A DNA stretch of 64,000 nt from Skermania sp. ID1734. Its GTDB lineage: Bacteria > Actinomycetota > Actinomycetes > Mycobacteriales > Mycobacteriaceae. The position numbers and the translations under genes were made by a program. Shown in pieces: positions 20,164 through 28,056 of this stretch. How positions within the stretch are numbered: position 1 is the stretch's first letter; each line of letters opens with the position of its first letter. The stretch covers positions 62,001 through 126,000 of the forward strand of contig NZ_VLIY01000004.1 in assembly GCF_007489285.1 (NCBI RefSeq), written 5' to 3'. A model generated the notes under the pieces. That model worked only from the letters and a program-made list of their open reading frames with translations, was not told the origin of the DNA and did no database searches.

Positions 20164-20496
20164 CTAGAAGCCGGGCAGGGCCCCGCCGCCGAACGCTCCG
20201 GCCAGCGGTCCAAGCTTTTGTTCCGCAACGTTTTGCGCTTGCGCCGTTGCGTCGGCGATCGCGCCGATCACCAGGTCCTGCAGTGTTTCCACGTCGTCCG
20301 GATCGACCACCTTGGGATCGATGTGCAGCGACACCAGTTCACCGGTGCCACGCACGGTCGCGCGGACCAGTCCGCCGCCTGCCTGCCCGGTGACCTCAGT
20401 TTCGGCGATCTGCGCTTGCGCAGCCATCAGCTGCTGCTGCATCTGCTGGGCCTGCGCCAAAATCTGCTGCATATCGGGCTGTCCACCGGGTTGCAC
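20164..20496 (-). CDS. ybaB: YbaB/EbfC nucleoid-associated protein
   Basis: A small dimeric DNA-binding protein of 110 residues. It has a long N-terminal helix rich in Gln ([19 protein letters not shown]), then the strand region [23 protein letters not shown] and [16 protein letters not shown]. These are the family hallmarks. It is immediately upstream of recR in the same operon, a common arrangement that links it to DNA repair. Confidence 0.93.
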   Translation of the reverse strand: MQPGGQPDMQQILAQAQQMQQQLMAAQAQIAETEVTGQAGGGLVRATVRGTGELVSLHIDPKVVDPDDVETLQDLVIGAIADATAQAQNVAEQKLGPLAGAFGGGALPGF

Positions 20497-20613
20497 GACG
20501 TGTTCTCCTTAGCTTCGGCGCTCCTGAGGTCAGCGTAGACGTTCATCGAGACGGGGCCGGTGTTAGCCATCACAAATGGTCACATTTCCGACACCGCGTA
20601 CGATAGCCCGAAT

Positions 20614-21183
20614 ATGAACGACACCAGTAAGCAAAAAGCGGGGCGGCGCTGGTGGCGAACCCGTACGGCTACTTGGGTAGCCGCCATCCTCGGCATCCTC
20701 TTCGGAGTGATCCTGGTGCCGGTCGGGACCGCAACCGCCAGCCCGGTCTGCCAGCTGTATCCGGGCAACCCCGCGGCCACGATCGACGCCCTCCGATTCG
20801 CCTGCAGCACCGAGCAGACCACGCAGTTCTACCTCGACGCGGCACCCGGCCCGCTGCCGCAGGGTCACACAAACGGCTGGGTGGTCTATCCCAAGGAGAC
20901 CGCGCAGATCGCCCCCGGCATCTGGACCGGCAAGAACTTCTATGGCGGCGGCTTCCTGCAGAACCGGCTCACTGGCGCCAACATCGAAGGCTGGCCCGCG
21001 CACGCCTACATCGGCACGTCGATGATCGACGGCAAGCCCACCTGGATCCTCGACTACAGCCAATCCCCAACCCCTCGGGTGGTCGATGAAATCCGGGAGA
21101 TCACCCCAGGGGTCTGGTTCGGCTATTCGTTCGTGCGCACGCCGTTCGGGCTGCTGGGATTACTTTCGTTCGTGCTGGCCTAA
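20614..21183 (+). CDS. Secreted protein of unknown function, paralogue B
   Basis: A 189-residue protein from ATG 20614 with a basic N-terminus, a hydrophobic segment (TWVAAILGILFGVILVPVG) and a likely cleavage after TATAS. The mature part matches paralogue A at 18946 block for block: CQLYPGNPAATIDALRFACS, APGIWTGKNFYGG, LQNRLTGANIEGWPAHAYIG, DGKPTWILDY and EIREITPGVWFGYSF. The pair brackets the oppositely oriented recR-ybaB. Function unknown. Confidence 0.8.
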   Translation: MNDTSKQKAGRRWWRTRTATWVAAILGILFGVILVPVGTATASPVCQLYPGNPAATIDALRFACSTEQTTQFYLDAAPGPLPQGHTNGWVVYPKETAQIAPGIWTGKNFYGGGFLQNRLTGANIEGWPAHAYIGTSMIDGKPTWILDYSQSPTPRVVDEIREITPGVWFGYSFVRTPFGLLGLLSFVLA

Positions 21184-21190
21184 CCAGCGG

Positions 21191-21625
21191 TCACGCGACT
21201 TCGCGGCGCAGGTTGTCAAGCAACTGGGACTGAATCTTCTTGAGTCCCAAGGGCGCGAATATGCGCTCGAAGAAGCCACCGACGCCACCGGCACCCTGCC
21301 ACTCGGTGGTGGTGGTCACCAACGATCCGGCCCCGCTCGGCTCGACGGTCCAGCGGGTCACCAGCGACGAGTTCGCGTCCCGCTCGGTGATCGTGTGACC
21401 GGCGACCGTGACGGTTGCCTTGATGTCGCGGGAACGCTTCGACGTTGCCTGCAGGGTCCACTGCGCCACCGTGCCGTCGCCGACGCCTCCGGATAGCACC
21501 CGGTAGTCACGGAAGTGGTCGGTGAGGATCCGCGGCCGGACGGTCTGGTAGTCCGACAGCGCCGCAAGAACCTGATCGGGCTTCACTTCGATGACCGCAC
21601 TGCTGGTAGCGCTTACCTGGCCCAC
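21191..21625 (-). CDS. SRPBCC-family (START-like) protein
   Basis: A 144-residue helix-grip protein: N-terminal SSAVIEVKPDQVLAALSDYQTVRPRIL, then strands (WTLQATSKRSRDIKATVTVAG, TRWTVEPSGAGSLVTTTTEW) and a C-terminal helix (LKKIQSQLLDNLRREVA). Such folds bind hydrophobic ligands; the ligand is unknown. Its place before the FAD-oxidase matches the position of Rv3718c in the M. tuberculosis order. Confidence 0.8.
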   Translation of the reverse strand: MGQVSATSSAVIEVKPDQVLAALSDYQTVRPRILTDHFRDYRVLSGGVGDGTVAQWTLQATSKRSRDIKATVTVAGHTITERDANSSLVTRWTVEPSGAGSLVTTTTEWQGAGGVGGFFERIFAPLGLKKIQSQLLDNLRREVA

Positions 21626-21661
21626 AGTCCTTACTCCTTCGTCGAGTCCGTCCGCTACGGC

Positions 21662-21707
21662 CCTGTGCGTGATTTTTCACCGCGGGCGGTGAAAAATCAC
21701 GCACAGG
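21662..21707. repeat. Dispersed palindrome, copy 2
   Basis: Perfect inverted repeat with 22-base arms and a GG centre; inner arm GTGCGTGATTTTTCACCGC. It lies between two divergent genes, so it cannot serve both of them as a terminator. Confidence 0.85.
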
Positions 21708-21807
21708 CCACTTGAAGCCATCATGCCCGTCCGCGAAAGCCCGGCAACATTTGCATGACGTTTCGTCACGACGGCACCTCGCGGTGGCCGCCCGAAATGC
21801 GCCGCGC

Positions 21808-21813
21808 TAGCGT
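21808..21813 (+). promoter_or_regulatory. Candidate -10 (TAGCGT) of leaderless FAD-oxidase gene
   Basis: TAGCGT fits TANNNT and is followed after 7 bases by GTG 21821, with no ribosome site. It supports the later start over the longer open frame from 21755. Confidence 0.35.
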
Positions 21814-21820
21814 CGTTGTT

Positions 21821-23251
21821 GTGGCTGTGTCTCTGAACGGGGTACTGGGGCGTGCGCTTGCCCCACGGGAGTCTGGTTTCGCGGCGCATCAGGTCGGCGT
21901 CGACCGGCTACTTGCGAGCTATCGCGCCATCCCAATCGACGCGAATGTCCGGCTCGCGAAGAAAACGTCCAATCTGTTTCGCGCGCGGGCGAAGTCGGAT
22001 GCGCCCGGCCTCGACGTCTCGGGGCTGACCGGCGTCATCGCAGTCGATGCAGACGCGAAAACCGCCGACGTCGCGGGCATGTGCACATACGAGGACCTGG
22101 TTGCGGCCACGCTGCCCTACGGTCTGGCGCCGCTGGTGGTGCCACAACTGAAAACGATCACACTCGGCGGCGCCGTCACCGGCCTCGGTATTGAATCCAG
22201 TTCGTTCCGCAACGGTTTGCCGCACGAATCGGTGCTGGAAATCGATGTCCTCACCGGCGCCGGCGAAATTGTCACTGCAACGCCAACCAACGAACACGCC
22301 GAGCTGTTTCGCGGCTTTCCGAATTCTTACGGCACGCTTGGGTATTCGACACGACTGAAGATCGAGCTGGAGTCGGTGCCGCCCTTCGTCGCCCTGCGCC
22401 ACCTGCGATTCAACGATGTGCGCGAACTCGAAACCACGATGGATCGCATTGTGGCCCAGCGCTCGCACGCGGGCGAGCGAGTGGACTACCTCGACGGTGT
22501 TGTATTCAGCGCAACCGAGGCATATCTGACACTCGGCCGGCAAACCGACGAACCCGGCCCAGTCAGCGATTACACCGGAATGGACATCTACTACCGGTCC
22601 ATCCAAGAGCGCGAGACCGACCGCCTCACCATTCACGATTACCTGTGGCGCTGGGACACCGACTGGTTCTGGTGCTCCCGAGCGTTCGGTGCGCAACATC
22701 CGCAAATTCGGCGGGTATGGCCGAAGCCCTTGCGGCGCAGCAGCTTCTACTGGAAGCTCATCGCACTCGACCACCGCTACGGCATCGCCGATTTCATCGA
22801 GGCGCGCAAGGGCAACCCGCCGCGGGAACGCGTGGTGCAGGACATCGAAGTGCCGATCGAACGCACCGCCGATTTCCTCGACTGGTTCCTGCGCGAGATT
22901 CCGATCGAACCGATCTGGTTGTGTCCCCTGCGGTTACGTGATCCGGCGCCGGTTCCGGGGCCGCGACCGTGGCCGCTGTATCCGCTCGAACCCGGCCGCA
23001 CCTACGTCAACATCGGCTTCTGGTCCTCGGTGCCCGTCCAACCAGGCGCACCAACCGGCGCGGCGAACCGCGCCATCGAACGCGAGGTCAGTGCACTCGA
23101 CGGACACAAGTCGCTGTACTCGGACGCCTTCTACGACGCCGACGAATTCGCCGCCCTCTACGGCGGCGAACACTATGACGCCCTCAAACGCACGTACGAC
23201 CCATCCTCTCGTTTGCTCGATCTGTATGCGAAGGCGGTGCAACGCAAATGA
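21821..23251 (+). CDS. FAD-binding oxidoreductase, TmsA/BfaA-like
   Basis: PCMH/VAO-type flavoprotein of about 476 residues. The FAD domain shows TSNLFRARAKSDAPGLDVSGLTG, ADVAGMCTYEDLV, PQLKTITLGGAVTGLGIESSSFRNG and GFPNSYGTLGYSTRL. The C-terminal half has an RxYDP-like KRTYDPSSRLLDLY. It overlaps the following methyltransferase by 4 bases. The same pair (oxidoreductase plus SAM methyltransferase) makes 10-methyl branched fatty acids such as tuberculostearic acid in actinomycetes, where this partner reduces a 10-methylene intermediate. Paralogous pairs exist, so the substrate is an inference. The start is chosen from the leaderless -10. Confidence 0.8.
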   Translation: MAVSLNGVLGRALAPRESGFAAHQVGVDRLLASYRAIPIDANVRLAKKTSNLFRARAKSDAPGLDVSGLTGVIAVDADAKTADVAGMCTYEDLVAATLPYGLAPLVVPQLKTITLGGAVTGLGIESSSFRNGLPHESVLEIDVLTGAGEIVTATPTNEHAELFRGFPNSYGTLGYSTRLKIELESVPPFVALRHLRFNDVRELETTMDRIVAQRSHAGERVDYLDGVVFSATEAYLTLGRQTDEPGPVSDYTGMDIYYRSIQERETDRLTIHDYLWRWDTDWFWCSRAFGAQHPQIRRVWPKPLRRSSFYWKLIALDHRYGIADFIEARKGNPPRERVVQDIEVPIERTADFLDWFLREIPIEPIWLCPLRLRDPAPVPGPRPWPLYPLEPGRTYVNIGFWSSVPVQPGAPTGAANRAIEREVSALDGHKSLYSDAFYDADEFAALYGGEHYDALKRTYDPSSRLLDLYAKAVQRK

Positions 23252-24564
23252 CCACGTTCAAAGAGCCCTCGTTGAAATCGGACGGAACAGTCGGGAAACT
23301 GACCCTCGCCGAGATCCTCGACACGGTCGCCGGCAGCGAACTCCCGCTGCACTTTTCCGCGTATGACGGCAGCAGCACCGGACCAGCCGATGCCCCGTAC
23401 GGCCTGCGCCTCAAAACGCCCCGCGGTGCAACCTATTTGGCGACCGCACCCGGCGACCTCGGAATGGCGCGGGCCTACGTATCGGGTGATCTCGAAGCCG
23501 TTGGCGTGCATCCGGGCGACCCCTATGAAGTGTTGAAGCTCATGGACGAGGGGCTGAATTTCCGTCGCCCCTCGGCCAAGGAGCTTGCCGCCATCACCCG
23601 GTCACTCGGCTGGGACGTGTTGCGCCCCATCGCCCCGCCGCCGCAGGAAGCCATGCCGCGCTGGCGTCGAATCGCGGAAGGCCTGCGGCACTCCAAGACC
23701 CGTGACGCCGACGCGATTCATCACCATTACGACGTCTCCAACACCTTCTACGAGTACGTACTCGGTCCGTCGATGACCTACACCTGCGCCTGCTACGACC
23801 ACCCGAACCAGACGCTCGAAGAGGCCCAGGAAAACAAGTACCGCCTGGTGTTCGACAAGCTGCGTCTCTCGGCAGGTGACCGTTTGCTCGACATCGGCTG
23901 CGGCTGGGGCTCGATGGTGCGCTACGCGGCGCGGCGCGGCGTGCATGTCATCGGTGCCACGCTGTCGCGCGAACAGGCCGAATGGGCGCAGAAAGCCATT
24001 GCGGACGAGGGCCTTTCGGGACTTGCTGAGGTACGTCACTCCGACTACCGCGACATTCCCGAGTCCGACTTCGACGCCGTGTCGTCCATCGGTCTCACCG
24101 AACACATTGGCGTGGCGAACTATCCGGCCTACTTCGGCTGGGTCAAGTCGAAGCTCCGCGACGGCGGGCTGTTCCTCAACCACTGCATCACCCGCCCGGA
24201 CAACACGCAAAGCAGCAAGGCGGGCGACTTCATCGACCGCTACGTCTTCCCGGACGGCGAGCTGATCGGTTCGGGCAGGATCATCAGCGACATTCAGAAC
24301 ATCGGCCTCGAGGTGCGCCACGAGGAGAACCTGCGCGAACACTACGCGCTGACACTTGCGGAATGGTGCAAGAACCTGGTGGCGAACTGGGACGCGTGCG
24401 TCGCAGAGGTCGGCGAGGGCACCGCGAAGGTGTGGGGCCTGTACATGGCGGGCTCGCGGCTGGGCTTCGAACGCAACGGCGTTCAGTTGCACCAGGTTCT
24501 GGCGGTCAAGGTCGGCCCCGACGGCAACGCCGGCCTGCCGCTGCGACCGTGGTGGACGGCCTAG
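23248..24564 (+). CDS. SAM-dependent fatty-acid methyltransferase, cyclopropane-synthase family
   Basis: Transfers methyl or methylene from S-adenosylmethionine to a double bond in membrane lipids. The 438 residues have a variable N-terminal lipid-binding part, the entry motif HHYDVSNTFYEYVLGPSMTYTCACY, the SAM loop LLDIGCGWGSMVRYAARRG and the active-site region SSIGLTEHIGVANYPAYF. It overlaps the upstream FAD-oxidase by ATGA, so the two probably act on one lipid: cyclopropanation alone or, with the oxidase, 10-methyl branching. It is convergent with pknK. Confidence 0.88.
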   Translation: MTTFKEPSLKSDGTVGKLTLAEILDTVAGSELPLHFSAYDGSSTGPADAPYGLRLKTPRGATYLATAPGDLGMARAYVSGDLEAVGVHPGDPYEVLKLMDEGLNFRRPSAKELAAITRSLGWDVLRPIAPPPQEAMPRWRRIAEGLRHSKTRDADAIHHHYDVSNTFYEYVLGPSMTYTCACYDHPNQTLEEAQENKYRLVFDKLRLSAGDRLLDIGCGWGSMVRYAARRGVHVIGATLSREQAEWAQKAIADEGLSGLAEVRHSDYRDIPESDFDAVSSIGLTEHIGVANYPAYFGWVKSKLRDGGLFLNHCITRPDNTQSSKAGDFIDRYVFPDGELIGSGRIISDIQNIGLEVRHEENLREHYALTLAEWCKNLVANWDACVAEVGEGTAKVWGLYMAGSRLGFERNGVQLHQVLAVKVGPDGNAGLPLRPWWTA

Positions 24565-27500
24565 GGCTCGATTCCGGCGTCGCGCAACACTTGCACCCAA
24601 CCGACCTGGGTGCAGGTTGCGACGACGTGTCGCAGGACTTCCTGCGCCTGTTCGGTCTGCCCCGCAGCCAGCAGGCATTCGCCGAGTAGCAGCTGAGCCG
24701 TGAGATGGGCACGCGGGCGCACCCGCCCAGACGTCCGGTACGTCAGCCGTTGCGCCCGGTGCACGGCGCTGTCCACCTCGCCGCTGCCGAGAAGCTGACG
24801 GATGGTGGCTATTTCGACGATCTCGGCGGTCAGCAATGCCGTGCCTTTGGATGCGCCGAGCTCGGCGGCAGGCAGGTCGGCGGGTAGGCCCAACCGTAGT
24901 TGCTCGTGTGCCACGTGTGCGGCCAGTCGAGGTAGCGCGTGTTTCTGCGCGAACTGCGCTCCGGCCGTCAAACGAGCAGCGGCAGCATCGGTTTCGCCGC
25001 GCGCCGTCTCTATCCGGGCTCCGGTGGCGAACATCGCGGCCAACAGATCGACCGGTCCAACCTCGGGCTCGGGGCGATGGCCGGCGTCGATCAACTCTGC
25101 GGCCGAGTCGATTTCGCCACGCAGGTACTTCGACTCAGCCACCATGGCAGCCGCGAGCCGAAACGCATGCGAATGCGGGCCACCTCGGGCCCGAGCAAAC
25201 TCGAGGGCGTGATCGAATGCCTCGTCTGCGGCCGCGATGTCGAGTTGCTCGCGGGCGGCCACGCCGGCGTAGCAGAAGCCATAGACGCCACCGAGCGGGT
25301 CGGCGACCGCCTCGTGATACTTGGTGGCCCTGCGCTGCAGCGAACGGGCACCGGCGAAGTCGAACTCGCAGATGCGCGCAAACGACGTGACATCAGCGGC
25401 CACCGAAGCGGCCCACGGCGCAACGTCGTCGGGGCGCGCCAGGCATTCCGCGGCCAGCTCCGCCACGCCATCGGACTCGTCCGACACCACCAGATCAGCA
25501 GCACGCAAAACATCCGCTTCCGCCTTCTGGATCTGCGTCTGCGGGTCGCTTGCCGACCCACGCGACAGCACGTTGCCCAGCAAACCCAGAGCCGAGCGGG
25601 CTGCGCCGGTTTGTTGCAGGTTGACGTTCGCGCGCGCCAGCGCGGTCAACAACTTGCTCCGCGAAGCAACCTGCTGCACAGGAAGTTTCGAAACCATACC
25701 GAGCAGCGTGGACATCTTCGACGTCTCGATCAGGTCCATCCCGCCCGACTCGATGAGATCCATCGCCGTCTTCAGATCGGCCGCGGCGATAGCGTGGTCG
25801 ACGGCCTCACGCAGCATCTGGTGCTCGGCGAACCACCGCGACGCCTTCATGTGCAGAGTGCGTCGGCGTCCCGGGTGTTCGCGGTCGAGGCGACGGCGCA
25901 GAAACTCCGCAAACAACAGCTGGAAGCGGAACCACTCGGGATCCTCGGTAGTGCGGTGCAGGAACAGGTCTCGCCGTTGCACTTCGGCCAACAGCGCTCC
26001 GCCGTCATCCGCGTCGGACAAGGCGGTGGCGAGGCTGGCGTTGACCCGGTCGACCACCGAGATGTCCATCAGAAACTCGACTATCTCGGGTTCGAGTGTA
26101 TCCAAGACGTCTTCGGCAAGGTATTCCCCGATGGCCTCGTGACCACTGGAGATCTCGGCTACCAGCCGCTCTGGGTCGGCACCGCCGCGTAGCGACAAGG
26201 CGATGAGCTGCATTGCCGCCGGCCACCCCTCGGTCGCCCGGTATATCTCCCCCACCTGCATGTAGGTGAGTTCGAAATGATTGCTGTCCAGCAGGTATTC
26301 CTTGGCTTCTTCGGCAGTGAACCGCAGTGCGCCGGCATCGATTTCGACGAGTTCGTCTTGCACCCGCATTCGGCTGAGGCCACGGGTTGCCTGCTCGCGG
26401 CTGGTGAGCACCAGCCGTAGATGGTGGCAACCACTGTCCAAGAGGAAGTCCATTGCGTCACGCGCGGCTTTGTCACTGACGCGATGCCAGTCATCGACGA
26501 CCACGACCACTGGTTCACCGCTGTTATGCAGTTGATCGATGAGCTCGGACAGGACGTACCTGGCAGCGTCGTCGGCGTTTTCCTCCAGAGCCTGTTCGAG
26601 GCCTTCACCGATATCGGGACGCACCCGACGAATTGCCTCGATGAGGTGGGCAATGAACCAGAGACCGACGTTGTCGTCGCGGTCAATGCCCAGCCAGGCA
26701 ACAGCCACGCCGTCTGCACTGAGTTCGTTGCGCCATTGGGCGGCCAACGTACTTTTTCCGAAACCCGCTGGTGCATGAATGACGATGAGCCGCTTACTCT
26801 TTCCTGCCCGCAATGTGTCGAGCAGCCGCGAACGCACCAGTGGCGCGCGCGACGGCGTCGGCGGTCGGAACTTGGTGGCAGCGGTGGGCGGCAGCGTGTG
26901 CACCCGGGTGGAGGCCACCGTTTGCGAGGTGGTTCGCGTCGCCACCCCCGGCGGCTGGCCGCCGGCCGTCGCCACTGCCGGCGGCCGTGGGGTGGCCACG
27001 GTTTCATCGGGTTCCAGCAAAGCCATCTCATCGGCCACGAATCCGTGCGCGCGTTGTGCCTCTTGCAGCATCGCGCCGAACGCGGCCGCAGATTGCGGAC
27101 GGTCCGCGGGATCGCTCGCCATCGCCGCTTCGATCGCTGCCGCGACGTCGGCCGGGATGTCTTGCTTTCGCAGGTCGGGAATGGGCTCGGTGGTGATTCG
27201 GAGGAATTGCGCCACCACCTTCTCCCCCGACTGTCGTTCGAACGCGGCATGACCGGTGAGCAGGGCAAACAGCGTGGCCCCGAGTCCGTAGATGTCAGAC
27301 GCGACCGTCGGCTCTGCGCCCTTGAGGACCTCGGGCGCAGTGTATGCGGGCGATCCGGTGATCATGCTGGAAGAAGTCTCGAAACCGCCCGGCACACGGG
27401 CGATACCGAAGTCGGTCAGTTGCGGTTCCCCGTAGCCGGTGAGCAAGACGTTGCCCGGCTTCACGTCACGGTGCAGGATGCCGAGGCGGTGGGCGCTCTC

Positions 27501-27935
27501 GATCGCGCCGCACAGTTTGACCCCGACGCGCAGCGTCGCTGCCCACCCGAGCGGGCCATGGTCGCGCACCAGCGCCTCGAGCGAGCCACGCTGATGAAAC
27601 GGCATGACAATGAACGGGCGTCCGGTCAGCGTGGTGTCGACCTGCAAGATGTCGACGATGTTGGGATGGCCGGAAAGCCGCCCCATCGCGTTCTCTTCCC
27701 GCAAGAATCGCTCGCGGTTCTCGGCATCGAGGTTGGCGGAGAGAACCTTTACGGCAACCTGGCGGCCGAGCGCCGTCTGCTCCGCGCGATACACCACGCC
27801 GAACCCGCCGCGACCGATCTCGGTCACGTTCTCCAGACCGAAGGCCTCCAGTTCGTCAGCGAGGCTCAGGCGCAGATCGTGCTGGGTGGCGTCCGGCTCC
27901 GAACGGGATTCCGCGTGGGGTTCGTGTTCGGCCAT
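24561..27935 (-). CDS. pknK: Serine/threonine protein kinase PknK (kinase-STAND ATPase-TPR)
   Basis: The 1124-residue regulator is close in length to M. tuberculosis PknK. The N-terminal kinase (about 30-300) has the glycine loop GRGGFGVVYRAEQ, VAVKVL, HRDVKPGNVLL, LTDFGIA and APEVLKG. After a Thr/Pro-rich linker, a MalT-like STAND ATPase starts (about 370) with HAPAGFGKSTLAAQW and VVVVDDWHRV. The rest is helical, TPR-like (AEQLLL-type repeats such as GECLLAAGQTEQAQEVL). No C-terminal LuxR helix-turn-helix is seen. It is probably a cytosolic sensor coupling phosphorylation with a nucleotide switch; the signals are unknown here. Confidence 0.93.
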   Translation of the reverse strand: MAEHEPHAESRSEPDATQHDLRLSLADELEAFGLENVTEIGRGGFGVVYRAEQTALGRQVAVKVLSANLDAENRERFLREENAMGRLSGHPNIVDILQVDTTLTGRPFIVMPFHQRGSLEALVRDHGPLGWAATLRVGVKLCGAIESAHRLGILHRDVKPGNVLLTGYGEPQLTDFGIARVPGGFETSSSMITGSPAYTAPEVLKGAEPTVASDIYGLGATLFALLTGHAAFERQSGEKVVAQFLRITTEPIPDLRKQDIPADVAAAIEAAMASDPADRPQSAAAFGAMLQEAQRAHGFVADEMALLEPDETVATPRPPAVATAGGQPPGVATRTTSQTVASTRVHTLPPTAATKFRPPTPSRAPLVRSRLLDTLRAGKSKRLIVIHAPAGFGKSTLAAQWRNELSADGVAVAWLGIDRDDNVGLWFIAHLIEAIRRVRPDIGEGLEQALEENADDAARYVLSELIDQLHNSGEPVVVVVDDWHRVSDKAARDAMDFLLDSGCHHLRLVLTSREQATRGLSRMRVQDELVEIDAGALRFTAEEAKEYLLDSNHFELTYMQVGEIYRATEGWPAAMQLIALSLRGGADPERLVAEISSGHEAIGEYLAEDVLDTLEPEIVEFLMDISVVDRVNASLATALSDADDGGALLAEVQRRDLFLHRTTEDPEWFRFQLLFAEFLRRRLDREHPGRRRTLHMKASRWFAEHQMLREAVDHAIAAADLKTAMDLIESGGMDLIETSKMSTLLGMVSKLPVQQVASRSKLLTALARANVNLQQTGAARSALGLLGNVLSRGSASDPQTQIQKAEADVLRAADLVVSDESDGVAELAAECLARPDDVAPWAASVAADVTSFARICEFDFAGARSLQRRATKYHEAVADPLGGVYGFCYAGVAAREQLDIAAADEAFDHALEFARARGGPHSHAFRLAAAMVAESKYLRGEIDSAAELIDAGHRPEPEVGPVDLLAAMFATGARIETARGETDAAAARLTAGAQFAQKHALPRLAAHVAHEQLRLGLPADLPAAELGASKGTALLTAEIVEIATIRQLLGSGEVDSAVHRAQRLTYRTSGRVRPRAHLTAQLLLGECLLAAGQTEQAQEVLRHVVATCTQVGWVQVLRDAGIEP

Positions 27936-27996
27936 GGCATCACCACCTCACCTACTCGCCAGAATAGTCCGCGGACGAAAGCGTAACCGCATCAAG

Positions 27997-28043
27997 AACG
28001 TCGGCCCGCTCAACCGTGACGGTCAAGCGGGCCGACGTTTTCT
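27997..28043 (-). terminator. Hairpin terminator after the fadAB operon
   Basis: AACGTCGGCCCGCT (27997-28010) pairs exactly with AGCGGGCCGACGTT (28026-28039). Read on the minus strand the stem follows the fadB stop (28057) and ends in TTCTT. On the plus strand it ends in TTTT, so it could work in both directions. Confidence 0.7.
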
Positions 28044-28056
28044 GGCAGGTGTGCGC

